Of a DNA stretch of 64,000 nt, positions 1 to 8,489 are shown piece after piece; the stretch's first letter is position 1; the number at the start of each line of letters is the position of its first letter. Origin of the DNA: Myxococcus qinghaiensis (GTDB taxonomy: Bacteria > Myxococcota > Myxococcia > Myxococcales > Myxococcaceae); assembly GCF_024198215.1 (NCBI RefSeq), contig NZ_JAKCFA010000027.1:103221-167220 (forward strand), read 5' to 3'. A model generated the notes under the pieces. It saw only the letters and a program-made list of their open reading frames with translations. It ran no database searches and was not told where the DNA came from. The position numbers and the translations under genes are program-made.

Positions 1-1
1 G

Positions 2-2677
2 CTCCGGGCGAGCGAAGAGTCCTACCAGCGGGCCTTCGTGGAGGCGGACGAGGCGCAGCAGGCACGGCGGATGCGCACCGGCGGAGGGGCGGCGGGTGGG
101 GCGGGCCTGCTCATCGCGGGGTTGCTGGCGCGTCGTCGGCGCAACGCGAGCCGGCTCAAGGCCACCGAGCTTCATGCCCGCTGGCGCACGGCCATCGACG
201 AGAAGACGCACGCGCTCTTCGGGCTCCTGGAGCGCACGCACCTGTGCGCCGGTCAGTCCCGCGACGACATCGCGAGGCGCTTCGAGGGCCTCACCCGGGA
301 GCGAGGGCAGCAGCTCGCCTCCGACGTGGACGAGCTGTTCCTCCTCGCCACCGCCGCCGCGCGTGTGCTGCATCGGGCCGAGGACCTGCTCGCCGGCTCC
401 GGGATGACGAACGCGCTGGGGGCCCACCTGGGGACGGCTCGTTACGAGCAGGTCACCCGCCTGCTGCGCGACGAGCCCATCGTCTTCCACCCCGACGAGG
501 GCGTGGAGGGCGTGCTCCGTGGGCCACGCACCGACGCGCAGCGACTCATCGGAGACCTGAAGAGCTATCAGCCCTTCTCGCTCTCCTTCGAGGCCTTGCT
601 GGAGGCATTCAACACCCACGCCGAGCGGGCCCTGGTGTTGTTGGTCTCCCTGGAGACGGCTTCATTCACTTCAGTGGAGGCGCTGACCGCGCTGAAGGAC
701 TTCATCGCCGAGCTGGGGGAGGGTGCTCCCGGGGACGCGGTGCTGCGCGTGAGGGAGGTCACCGGTCAGGTTGTGCCGTGCCTGGATGCGCTCGTGAAGC
801 AGGCCCGGCCCTTGTTGAAGGCGGACCCGCTCGCCGCGCTGGAGGGGCCGCTCGCGGAGGGTGGACGGCGGATGGTGGATGCGCGGGCCCTCATGGCGGT
901 GCTGGCCTCGGCATCGCGCGAGGTGCTCCCGGTGGTGTCTCGAGCGGGGCGGGCGCTCGAGGACGCGGGCCTGTCGCGTCGGTGGTTGGATGACGCCATC
1001 GCCGCGTTGGGGCACACGGCGGAGGAGACGGCGAAGACGCTGGTGGAGCGGCCAGCGAAGGAAGCCGTGGAGTCGCTGGAGAAGTCCTTCGCGGCCCTGG
1101 CCACGCGAGCGAGTGAAGCGGAGGAGCTGGTGGCGCTCGCGGCCCGGGCCCGTGATGCCCTGGCGCGCGTGGAGCTGGAGACGGCCACGGCCCGCGAGGA
1201 GCTGGGGACGTCGATGGACAAGCCCGCCTCGGCGATGCTGCATGAGAAGGACGCCGACCCGTCGGACCGGCACGCCTTGGGTGCGGGCTCGCTGCACGAG
1301 GCACGCGAGGCGCTCGGGGATGGGAAGTTGGATGCCGCGCTCGCGGGACTCACGGCCGCGTTGACGCGCGTGGGAGAGGTGGAGGCGCTCCTCGCTGGCA
1401 GTCGCGAAGCCCTGAAGACCTTCGCCGCGCGTCGTGACGCGTGTCGCGCGGACGCCCGGCGTCTGGAGGCTCGCGTGGCGGACGGCACGGTGCTGCTGGA
1501 GGCGCTGACTCGTCGCTATCGCCCCTCCGCGCTGCGCCTGCGGCCGGAGGACCCGGTGCATCCGGAGGCCAATGGCACGGTGCAGGACAACGTCTCCGAG
1601 GTCGCCACCCATCTCGGCGAGGCGGCGAAGCGCCTGACGGAGTCGGAGCTGGCCCATGCGGAGGCCCGGTTGCTGGCCTCCGCCGCGCTGCTGTCGGTCG
1701 TGGAGGCGCGGCACGCCCAGGCCCACGTCCGGCTCGACGAGGTCGACGAGAAGTCGAGGCGGCTCCAGTCCGTGGAGGAGGGCAATGCCAGGACGCTCCT
1801 GCTCGCCCAGGGGCTGAGCGCGGCGTGTGACGCCGACGCGTCGGACGCGCGCACGATGCAGCCCACGCACAAGGCCCGGGAGACTGCCCGGCAGGTCCTC
1901 CTGGCGGCGGTGACAGCGGCGGAGTCACGGCCCGCGGATCCCTTCGACGCCGCCGAGCGCCTCGTCTCCGCCTGTCTTTCAATGGAGCAGGTGCGGCAGG
2001 CCGCCGCGTCTGACCGGGCCCACCATGCCCAGGCGGAGGAGAGCCTGGCCTCGGCCGACCGCGCCGTGTCCTCCGCGGACCGGTGGATTCGTCAGGCCGC
2101 CAACGACGGCATCGGCGACAGCCGCGCGACGACGGCGGCCATCAGCGGCCTGACCACCCTGCGTCGCGAGCTCGATTCGACGAAGAAGGCCTTCGCGCAG
2201 CCCCATGGAGACTGGCTGGCCTTCGACAGGACCGCGGACCGCATCGCCTCCGAGGCCGCGCGCAAGACGGCGGACCTGCGGGGCGAGCTTCGCGCCGCGG
2301 AGGAGGCCTCTGACGCCATCCGGTCCGCCGCCAGCCTGGTGCAGTCCGCCGCGACGTGGATGGGGAGGGCGGGGGGCGCCCAGCTCGACGCCGCGCGCCG
2401 CTCGCTCGACAGGGGGCTCTACGAGGAGGCTCTCCGGTCCGCGGACGCGGCGACCCGCGAGGCTCGCGATGCCATCGAGGAGGCCGAGCGCGAGGCCGAG
2501 CGCGAGGAGGAGCGTCGTCGCGACGAGGCCCGTGCGAGGGCTCGCGCGGCGTCGTCCTTCTCCAGCTCCTCTTCTTCCGGCTCCTCGTCTTCGAGCAGCG
2601 GCTCCGGCTTCTCCAGCTCTTCCTACGGCAGCGGTTCTTCGGGGAGCGGCTCGGGCTTCGGCAGTTCGAGTTGGTAA
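2..2677 (+). CDS. C-terminal part of a large coiled-coil membrane protein (5' end outside window)
   Basis: The frame is open from base 2, so the true start lies upstream; a GTG at position 38 is only an internal candidate. The visible part has a hydrophobic, Gly/Ala-rich segment at about residues 27-43 (from base 2) followed by RRRR, which looks like one membrane helix with a cytoplasmic side after it. The next ~750 residues are charged, Ala/Glu/Arg-rich and predicted by eye to be helical or coiled coil. The last ~45 residues are almost only Ser and Gly and end in SSSW. A single helix plus a Ser/Gly tail ending in W is seen in TPM-domain (YgcG-like) proteins, so an N-terminal TPM domain upstream is a reasonable guess, but it is not visible here. 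No enzymatic motif was seen. Function unknown. Confidence 0.75.
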   Translation, partial: LRASEESYQRAFVEADEAQQARRMRTGGGAAGGAGLLIAGLLARRRRNASRLKATELHARWRTAIDEKTHALFGLLERTHLCAGQSRDDIARRFEGLTRERGQQLASDVDELFLLATAAARVLHRAEDLLAGSGMTNALGAHLGTARYEQVTRLLRDEPIVFHPDEGVEGVLRGPRTDAQRLIGDLKSYQPFSLSFEALLEAFNTHAERALVLLVSLETASFTSVEALTALKDFIAELGEGAPGDAVLRVREVTGQVVPCLDALVKQARPLLKADPLAALEGPLAEGGRRMVDARALMAVLASASREVLPVVSRAGRALEDAGLSRRWLDDAIAALGHTAEETAKTLVERPAKEAVESLEKSFAALATRASEAEELVALAARARDALARVELETATAREELGTSMDKPASAMLHEKDADPSDRHALGAGSLHEAREALGDGKLDAALAGLTAALTRVGEVEALLAGSREALKTFAARRDACRADARRLEARVADGTVLLEALTRRYRPSALRLRPEDPVHPEANGTVQDNVSEVATHLGEAAKRLTESELAHAEARLLASAALLSVVEARHAQAHVRLDEVDEKSRRLQSVEEGNARTLLLAQGLSAACDADASDARTMQPTHKARETARQVLLAAVTAAESRPADPFDAAERLVSACLSMEQVRQAAASDRAHHAQAEESLASADRAVSSADRWIRQAANDGIGDSRATTAAISGLTTLRRELDSTKKAFAQPHGDWLAFDRTADRIASEAARKTADLRGELRAAEEASDAIRSAASLVQSAATWMGRAGGAQLDAARRSLDRGLYEEALRSADAATREARDAIEEAEREAEREEERRRDEARARARAASSFSSSSSSGSSSSSSGSGFSSSSYGSGSSGSGSGFGSSSW

Positions 2678-2714
2678 TCGCGGGCAGGCGCACGGACGGT
2701 TATGGTGCGCCCCC

Positions 2715-3440
2715 ATGGCAACTCCTCATATCTCCGCGGCACCCGGCGACTTCGCCGACGTGGTGCTGATGCCCGGTGACCCCCTCCGGGCTCGCTATAT
2801 CTCCGAGCGCTTCCTGACGGACGCCCAGGGCGTCACCTCGGTGCGCAACATGTTCGGCTTCACCGGCACCTATCAGGGCCGCCGCGTCTCGGTGATGGGA
2901 CACGGCATGGGGGTGCCGTCCATCTCCATCTACGCCACCGAGCTGGTCAAGGTGTACGGCGCCCGCGTGCTCATCCGCGTGGGGAGCTGCGGCGCGCTCC
3001 GCCCGGACGTGAAGCTGCGGGACGTCATCGTCGCCACCGGGGCGGGCACCGACTCGAAGGTGAACCGGATGCGGCTCCTGGACCACGACTTCGCGGCCGT
3101 GCCGGACTTCCAGCTCGCCCGGTGGGCGATGGAGGCGGCGGAGCGGCGGAACAAGGCCGTGCGCGCGGGCACCGTCTTCACCTCGGACTTGTTCTACCAC
3201 CCGCAAGAGCAGCTCACCGCCGCGCTGGTGCGCATGGGCGTGCTGGCCATCGAGATGGAGGTTGCTGGCCTGTATGGCGTAGCAGCCGAGTTCGGGGCGC
3301 GTGCCCTGGCCCTGCTCACCGTGTCGGACCACCTCCAGACGGGTGAGGCCCTCTCTCCCCAGGACCGGCAGACCTCGTTCGACGAGATGATTGAGCTGGC
3401 GCTCGACGTGGCCCTCAAGGTGCCGGCTCCGACGCCCTGA
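2715..3440 (+). CDS. deoD: Purine-nucleoside phosphorylase, DeoD type
   Basis: Catalyses reversible phosphorolysis of purine (deoxy)nucleosides to free base and (deoxy)ribose-1-phosphate in cytoplasmic purine salvage. The 241-residue product matches the usual ~239-residue length of the hexameric bacterial family. It begins MATPHISAAPGDFADVVLMP, very close to the E. coli enzyme, which fixes the ATG start although the reading frame is open upstream. Family signatures seen: the phosphate loop MPGDPLRARY, GHGMGVPSISIY, RVGSCGA, the ribose-binding segment EMEVAGLYGVAAEFGA and TVSDHLQTGE, which carries the catalytic Asp. It stands alone, 37 bp after the previous gene and 127 bp before the endopeptidase gene; no other deo genes are nearby. 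Confidence 0.95.
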   Translation: MATPHISAAPGDFADVVLMPGDPLRARYISERFLTDAQGVTSVRNMFGFTGTYQGRRVSVMGHGMGVPSISIYATELVKVYGARVLIRVGSCGALRPDVKLRDVIVATGAGTDSKVNRMRLLDHDFAAVPDFQLARWAMEAAERRNKAVRAGTVFTSDLFYHPQEQLTAALVRMGVLAIEMEVAGLYGVAAEFGARALALLTVSDHLQTGEALSPQDRQTSFDEMIELALDVALKVPAPTP

Positions 3441-3485
3441 CGCGGACAGTCGCACGCGGGAAGTGTGGCCTCGGCCACGCCCGGA

Positions 3486-3510
3486 GCGCCCCCCGGGGCA
3501 GGGGGGGCGC
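3486..3510 (+). other. GC-rich hairpin between deoD and the endopeptidase gene
   Basis: A 9-bp perfect stem (GCGCCCCCC at 3486-3494 pairing with GGGGGGCGC at 3502-3510) lies 45 bp after the deoD stop. A run of six A follows on the plus strand and there is no U-tract, so it is not a textbook rho-independent terminator for deoD. It may still slow transcription or protect the deoD 3' end. Confidence 0.35.
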
Positions 3511-3567
3511 CAAAAAATCTGGGAGGGGCTTTGTGCTCGAACGATTCTCGGGCCATCCTTCGGCCCG

Positions 3568-5190
3568 GTGCGTTACCCCCTCTGGCTCCTATTGGTTTGC
3601 GCCGGCTGTGCCGCGCGCGTGGTTCCCCCCTCTGGCGGCGAGTCCGCCCTGGCGTCCGTGCGTTCGGAAGGCCTGACGCCCGCGCGAGAACAGGTGCCGC
3701 CGGCACAGGTCTCAGCCGTGCCGGGAGTTCCGGCAGCGGGAGCGACCGCTGAGGCCGCGGCCGTCGTGGCCGAGGCCTCCGACGAGAGCTGCGCGCTGTC
3801 GGCGGAAGACCTGGAGGACGAGGCGGCGGAAGCCGGCGAGGGTGAGGGCGACGACGGCGAGGGCGAGACGCCGACGGTGGGTGGTGAGGTGCCCACGGGG
3901 CCGGTGTACTCGGCGGAGATCTCCGATGAGGACCTGACGCGACGCTGGAAGGAAGACATCGCGTCGCTCGGCTCCATGGCGGTGGGCTTCGCGCACAGCG
4001 GGCGGCTGGTGAACTCGGTGCAGTTCCCCAAGGGCGACGACTGGGTTGTGGTCTCGCCGGAGATCGCGTGGGGCACGCAGGAGAGCATCGACTACCTGGT
4101 GACGGCCATTCGCGAGGTGCGCGCGAAGTACCCGGAGGCGCCGCCCATCCGCGTCAACGGCATCAGCAACAAGGAGGGTGGCTACAAGCGTCCTCACAAG
4201 AGCCACCAGAACGGCCGGGACGTGGACGTCGGCTTCTACTACCCGACGGTGGACCCCATCCGGGAGCGTGAGCGCGAGCGGTACATCAACGTGCCGCTCA
4301 ACTGGGCGTTCATCCGGGCGGTGGTGACGAAGACGGACATCCAGCTCATCCTCGTGGACAAGCGCGTGCAGAAGGTCCTGTACGAGCATGCGCTGGCGGT
4401 GGGTGAGGACAAGGCGTGGTTGGACTCGTTGTTCAGCCCGGTGGGCATCATCCGGCACGCGCGTCGGCATCGGGACCACTTCCATCTGCGGTTCCACAAC
4501 CCGAGGGCGCAGGAGCTGGGGCGTCGCGTGCAGCCGCTCCTGTCGTTGCAGCCCGAGCACAACGTGATGCTGCACCGCGTGCGCTCTGGAGACACGCTGG
4601 GCGGTATCGCGCTGAAGTACGGGTCGACGGTGTCGATGATTCGCAAGGCGAACCGCATGAAGAACAACTTCCTGCGTGCTGGCCAGCGGTTGTCGGTGCC
4701 GCTGCGGGGACCGTGCACGAACTGCCCGGTGCCGCCGCCGTTCGTGCTGCCGCCCCGGCAACTGCCGCCCGAGACGCAGGCTCCCGCCGTGGCCGCCGCC
4801 TCCAGCGCCGCGCCCGTCGTGGAGACGGCGCTGGCGACGAACTGCGCGAAGCCCATGCCGGTGGTCGAGGTCGTGAAGCCCGCTGGCGCCGCGCCTGTCG
4901 CCGAGGCGGTGAAGCCCGCCGCCGCGCCTGTCGCTGAGGCGGTGAAGCCCGCTGTCGCGCCTGTCGCTGAGGCGGTGAAGCCCGCCGCCGCGCCCGTTGC
5001 CGAAGCTCGCAATCCTGCGCTCGACCCGGCGGTGCACACCACGGTTCCTGTCGCCGCGTCGGCGCAGGCCGCCGGCATGCCCGTGTCCGAGTCGGCGCCG
5101 TCCGCCGCAGCCACGGTGAGTCCCCCGTCAGCAGCCTCTCCGCACGGTGCCTCGGAAGGTTCGTCCGCGGGCATCTCCCACGGACGCTAA
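3568..5190 (+). CDS. Penicillin-insensitive murein endopeptidase-like lipoprotein with LysM domain
   Basis: Likely cuts peptide cross-links in the cell wall. I chose the GTG at 3568 because it puts a lipoprotein signal (RYPLWLLLVCAGC) at the N terminus; the open frame further upstream reads into non-coding sequence. After an acidic linker (to about residue 110) comes an MepA-type (M74) metallopeptidase domain with the zinc signature SHQNGRDVDVGF and the second histidine region HRDHFHLRFH. A LysM domain follows (LHRVRSGDTLGGIALKYG to RLSVPL). The last ~150 residues are a Pro/Ala-rich linker with short tandem repeats of the type VAEAVKPAAAP. The protein (540 residues) is much longer than E. coli MepA (~270) because of the linker, LysM and tail. 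The 3' end is duplicated downstream of the stop codon (see repeat). Confidence 0.85.
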   Translation: MRYPLWLLLVCAGCAARVVPPSGGESALASVRSEGLTPAREQVPPAQVSAVPGVPAAGATAEAAAVVAEASDESCALSAEDLEDEAAEAGEGEGDDGEGETPTVGGEVPTGPVYSAEISDEDLTRRWKEDIASLGSMAVGFAHSGRLVNSVQFPKGDDWVVVSPEIAWGTQESIDYLVTAIREVRAKYPEAPPIRVNGISNKEGGYKRPHKSHQNGRDVDVGFYYPTVDPIRERERERYINVPLNWAFIRAVVTKTDIQLILVDKRVQKVLYEHALAVGEDKAWLDSLFSPVGIIRHARRHRDHFHLRFHNPRAQELGRRVQPLLSLQPEHNVMLHRVRSGDTLGGIALKYGSTVSMIRKANRMKNNFLRAGQRLSVPLRGPCTNCPVPPPFVLPPRQLPPETQAPAVAAASSAAPVVETALATNCAKPMPVVEVVKPAGAAPVAEAVKPAAAPVAEAVKPAVAPVAEAVKPAAAPVAEARNPALDPAVHTTVPVAASAQAAGMPVSESAPSAAATVSPPSAASPHGASEGSSAGISHGR

Positions 5191-5320
5191 GCGTCGAGTG
5201 CTTCGCTAGTCCCATGGCCGAGTCGGCGCCGTCCGATGCCGCCTCGGCCAGTCTTCCTGTCAGCGGCCTCTCCGCATGGTGCCTCGGAGGGGTCGTCCGC
5301 AGGCATCTCCCACGGGCGCT
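5087..5320 (+). repeat. Tandem duplication of the endopeptidase 3' end across its stop codon
   Basis: Copy A (5087-5188) is the coding end of the endopeptidase gene. Copy B (5218-5320) lies after the TAA stop and fills most of the gap to the convergent caspase gene. Both begin CCGAGTCGGCGCCGTCCG and run to the same final HGR codons, offset by 131 then 132 bases. The last 20 codons (5128-5187 against 5260-5319) differ at six bases, all third-codon positions, so the encoded peptide is identical. Copy B lacks the stop codon and has a one-base deletion in its first half. Confidence 0.85.
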
Positions 5321-5323
5321 TCG

Positions 5324-7147
5324 TCAGAAGCGGGTCTTCACGCCCAGCTCCAGGCTGGGCAGGAACTTCACCTCGGAGAAGTCGTTCACGCGCAGGACGG
5401 CCAGGGGCAGCCGCCCTCCAAGGCTCAGCGCCAGCTCCGGCATGAGGTACATGGAGATGGACGCCATGGGCGCGACAGCCGGCCCCACCGTCCACCCCGT
5501 GTTGCCGGACTTGGACTGCACGACGAGCTGCAAGCTCGCCTCGACACCTCCGGCGAACTCCACGATGCGCGACCGCTTCCGCCACGCGTAGCCCACGCCG
5601 AACCCGGTGATGAACTCGCGGTTCTCTTCCTGCGGGCCCTGGCCCATCTGGAGCGAGAACGTCATTCCGCTCGCCTCGGCCCGAGTGGTCTCCAGCCGGA
5701 ACGCCAGCAAGGCTCCACCCACCTCGAGCGCCGAGTGGCGCACGCCCACCGCCAGGCTCACCTCACGGGGGCCGGAAGGGCCTGGCGGGCGAGACATGGG
5801 CAGCGGCGGCGGCGGCAGGGCCTGCTCCAGCACCGGCTGCTCGGCGGCGAGCGCCGCGGCTGGCTCCGGAGTCGAAACGGGCGTCACCAAGGCCATCGCC
5901 GCCGCCTCCTCCATGGCCCGACGCAGGGTGGCCGTCTCCCAGGGCCGAGGCTCCTCCGGCGGCACCTTCTTGTCCGACTGCGCCCCCGACGTCTGCCTGG
6001 GTTTCACCGGCGTCTCCGACGGTGACTCCGGCCAGTTCCACTCCTCGGGCGAGGCCGACACGGCCGTCCGGGGCGCGGGGTCCTCGCCCCCCTTCGTGCC
6101 ACCCACGCTGGACGCGGGTGCCACGGGCTGCAAATCCTCCCACCGCACCTTCAGCACCTGGCCCGCCGGCGCGCGCAAGGTGGCCTGGTGCTGCTTGCCC
6201 GCCCGCCACGCCCGCAGCTCGTAGTCGCCAGGAGGCACCGCGAGCCGAGGCACCGCGCCCGGCCCCAGCTCCGCGAGCACCTGTCCCCGGCCGGGGCGCA
6301 GCAGCAACGCGCGCTCGAAGTCGTTGGGCAGCTCCAGCGCCGTGCCCGGGCTGGGAAGCTGCGTGAGGATGAGCTCGCCCTTGCCCGTCAGCCGGTAGTC
6401 ATACGCGGGATGCTGCGCGCCCGTCAGCACGTCCGCCGTGGCGGAGACGGTATGCGCATACGCGTACTGATACGCCTCCGCCAGCGTCACCAGTCCATCG
6501 CCGGAAGCATCCGCCGCCCCGCGCAACCCGGACACCAGATGGTGCGTGAAGAGCGAGCCGCCCACCTCGCGAGACTCCAGCGCCAGCTCGTCCTCCGCGC
6601 TGGAGGTGAGCAGCGCATGGCCGGTGCTGTGCACCTCGTCCGTCAAGCGCAGCTCGAACGAGGGGCCCGGACGTCCCCCCTTGAAGCGCAGCAGCGCGCC
6701 GCTGCGGCAGCTGTCGACGATGGCGAGCCGCACATCCGCGTGCGTCGCGTCCAGCCACCGCCGCAGGTCCGCATACAACAAGCGCTCCGTGCCCAGCTCC
6801 AGGGCCACGCCATCCGAGTGCCCCGAGAAGTAGAAGAGCAACACCACCCGCGTGTCCGGCAGGCCGCGCAGCGAGTCCACCTTCTTCGTCGCGGCGTCCA
6901 ACGCGGCGCGCACCGTGGTCAGGTCCTGGCCCTGCAGGACCATGAGGTCCGAGGTCGGCACGTCCCCCAGCTCGGAGAGCACGCCAGCGAGCTTGACGGC
7001 GTCGGCCTCGGCGTACCGCAGAGGAGGTCGCTCACCGCTGCCCACGTTGTGGCCCACCAGCACCGCGATGCGCCGCGTCCCCGCCTCGGCGGGAGAGGTG
7101 GCGCAGACAAGGAGGGCGAGGAGGAAGCAGCGGATGGAGGTCATCAC
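5324..7147 (-). CDS. Secreted caspase-family (C14) protein with beta-barrel-like C-terminal domain
   Basis: A 607-residue protein with an N-terminal signal peptide (cleavage near SPAEAG). A caspase/metacaspase fold follows at about residues 26-230: the catalytic His lies in FYFSGHSDG (His110) and the catalytic Cys in IVDSCRSG (Cys147), both with normal context, so it is probably active. A short PEGA/Ig-like stretch and a Pro-rich linker with many charged residues come next. The last ~150 residues alternate hydrophobic and polar residues (LSLGGRLPLAVL, FLPSLELGVKTRF) and end in Phe, as outer-membrane beta-barrels do. Its ATG overlaps the anti-sigma stop codon by 4 bases, so it is the third gene of the sigma/anti-sigma operon. 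A role in an envelope-stress or cell-death output of that sigma factor is inference. Confidence 0.8.
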   Translation of the reverse strand: MMTSIRCFLLALLVCATSPAEAGTRRIAVLVGHNVGSGERPPLRYAEADAVKLAGVLSELGDVPTSDLMVLQGQDLTTVRAALDAATKKVDSLRGLPDTRVVLLFYFSGHSDGVALELGTERLLYADLRRWLDATHADVRLAIVDSCRSGALLRFKGGRPGPSFELRLTDEVHSTGHALLTSSAEDELALESREVGGSLFTHHLVSGLRGAADASGDGLVTLAEAYQYAYAHTVSATADVLTGAQHPAYDYRLTGKGELILTQLPSPGTALELPNDFERALLLRPGRGQVLAELGPGAVPRLAVPPGDYELRAWRAGKQHQATLRAPAGQVLKVRWEDLQPVAPASSVGGTKGGEDPAPRTAVSASPEEWNWPESPSETPVKPRQTSGAQSDKKVPPEEPRPWETATLRRAMEEAAAMALVTPVSTPEPAAALAAEQPVLEQALPPPPLPMSRPPGPSGPREVSLAVGVRHSALEVGGALLAFRLETTRAEASGMTFSLQMGQGPQEENREFITGFGVGYAWRKRSRIVEFAGGVEASLQLVVQSKSGNTGWTVGPAVAPMASISMYLMPELALSLGGRLPLAVLRVNDFSEVKFLPSLELGVKTRF

Positions 7148-7905
7148 GGCTGGGTCTTCTCGAAGAGGAAGGAGGCCTGCGCCCCGGCGGGAACCGGCAA
7201 CCGCGCGCGGTCCCGGATGACGTCAGCCCCTCCGGCCGACAGCTCACGCAGAGCGGGAGCCACGGACTCGAACGACAGGGGCTTGCGAGAGAACAGGGCG
7301 AACACTCGCTCGGGGCCCGGTGCGCTGTCGAGCACCACGCTCCCCGGAATCTCCAGCGGCATCCCGCGCGAGGGCAAGAGGCCGCTCTCGGTGCCACCAA
7401 AGGGGAAGTAGGTGCTCACCTGTCCCGCCCCATCCACCGACACCACGAGCACGTAGGGCAATCCCAGCCCCTCGACGACGAAGCGCACCTGGTCACCGGG
7501 GGCCAGCGCCTCGCCTTCCTCCACCTTCCAGGTGCGCTCGCCCCTGTGAGCGAAGAGCTGGAGCGCCGCGCCTCCCTTGAGGGCGTACTGAGGCTCCTCG
7601 GGCGGCCTGGGCACCGCGACGAGCACGAGCAGCAGCACCACGGCCGAGGACAGGGCGAGGGCGGGGGCCCACCACCGCCAGCGAGGCCCCCAGGGGGACA
7701 CGCGCGTGGGGAGCCGGTCAGCGCGGGGAAGGACGTACGCCGTGAAGTGCCGGCGGTGCGACGCCAGCTCCTCCGCGCGGGTGCGACAGGTGAGACAGGC
7801 GTCCAGGTGGGCCTGGGTGGCATCGCGCTCCTGGGGGGAGAGCGCATCCATCGCGAGGGCGTCCAGCTTGAGGCTGGAGACATGGGAGGGGGCGGCATTC
7901 ATCAT
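7144..7905 (-). CDS. Anti-sigma factor with zf-HC2-like N terminus and one membrane helix
   Basis: A 253-residue protein predicted to hold the upstream ECF sigma factor inactive at the membrane. Residues 1-60 contain an anti-sigma zinc-finger pattern (QAHLDACLTCRTRAEEL, the HxxxCxxC motif). One hydrophobic helix follows (ALALSSAVVLLLVLVAV), then a ~150-residue extracytoplasmic DUF4384-like sensor part (GDQVRFVVEG, YVLVVSVDGAGQVSTYFPF). The start ATG at 7905 overlaps the sigma stop codon by 4 bases (ATGA), which implies translational coupling; a second ATG follows at once. The C terminus overlaps the caspase gene. Family known, ligand unknown. Confidence 0.85.
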   Translation of the reverse strand: MMNAAPSHVSSLKLDALAMDALSPQERDATQAHLDACLTCRTRAEELASHRRHFTAYVLPRADRLPTRVSPWGPRWRWWAPALALSSAVVLLLVLVAVPRPPEEPQYALKGGAALQLFAHRGERTWKVEEGEALAPGDQVRFVVEGLGLPYVLVVSVDGAGQVSTYFPFGGTESGLLPSRGMPLEIPGSVVLDSAPGPERVFALFSRKPLSFESVAPALRELSAGGADVIRDRARLPVPAGAQASFLFEKTQP

Positions 7906-8387
7906 GAGGGGGGCCTCCCGGCGAGCGCGTGCGCGTGCCGGTGGAAGTCTGCGAGCCGGTTGACGACGGTGCGACGGGAGATACCGAGCACCTGGGCCAC
8001 CTCGTCCTGGGTCATCCCATCGGCGAGGTGCAGCCAGGCGACCTCGGCCACCTTGGGGGGCGCGGTGGAGATGAGGCGGCGAGCGAGGTCCCGGCTCTCC
8101 AGGAGGCGCTCGGCATCGACGCCCGGAGTCTCGGGCAGGTCTCCGACGGGCACGGCGCGGCGGCGCCTGTCGCGGGCCTGGTTGAGGCAGTAGTTGGTGG
8201 CCACGCGGTAGATCCACGCGAGGGCATGGTGGGCGTCGGGGGCGCGGTCCAGCTGGCGGTGCAGGCGAAGGAAGGTCTCCTGGGCCGCGTCCGCCGCCGC
8301 GGCGTCGTCGCCCAGAATCTGCCGACAGCGGGCATACAGGGCGGGCCCGTAGGTGCGGTACAGCGAGTGGAGGCGATCTTCGGACAT
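7902..8387 (-). CDS. ECF-type RNA polymerase sigma factor
   Basis: A 161-residue sigma-70 family protein. Region 2 is seen as LYARCRQILGDDAAAADAAQ..FLRLHRQL and ALAWIYRVATNYCLNQARDRRRR; region 4 as VAWLHLADGMTQDEVAQVLG and SRRTVVNRLADFHRH, a helix-turn-helix. The ATG at 8387 is chosen because it gives a normal ECF N terminus (MSEDRLHSLYRTYGPALYARC); the longer open frame upstream crosses the promoter region. First gene of a three-gene operon (sigma, anti-sigma, caspase) and divergent from the AlkB-like gene, with 102 bp between them. Autoregulation is typical of this family, but I cannot assign the promoter motif. Confidence 0.92.
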   Translation of the reverse strand: MSEDRLHSLYRTYGPALYARCRQILGDDAAAADAAQETFLRLHRQLDRAPDAHHALAWIYRVATNYCLNQARDRRRRAVPVGDLPETPGVDAERLLESRDLARRLISTAPPKVAEVAWLHLADGMTQDEVAQVLGISRRTVVNRLADFHRHAHALAGRPPS

Positions 8388-8489
8388 GGTGGGTTTCTGA
8401 ATTTCCGGCCTCCCTACCAACACCCGGGTTGTCCGGATTGCGCAACAGGCGCTGCGGACCCGAGCGGGTGTGGTAGCACGGGGCCGCCC

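Noticed and set aside
3486..3510. Rho-independent terminator of deoD
   Set aside because: The hairpin is strong but is followed by six A, not a U-tract, on the transcribed strand.
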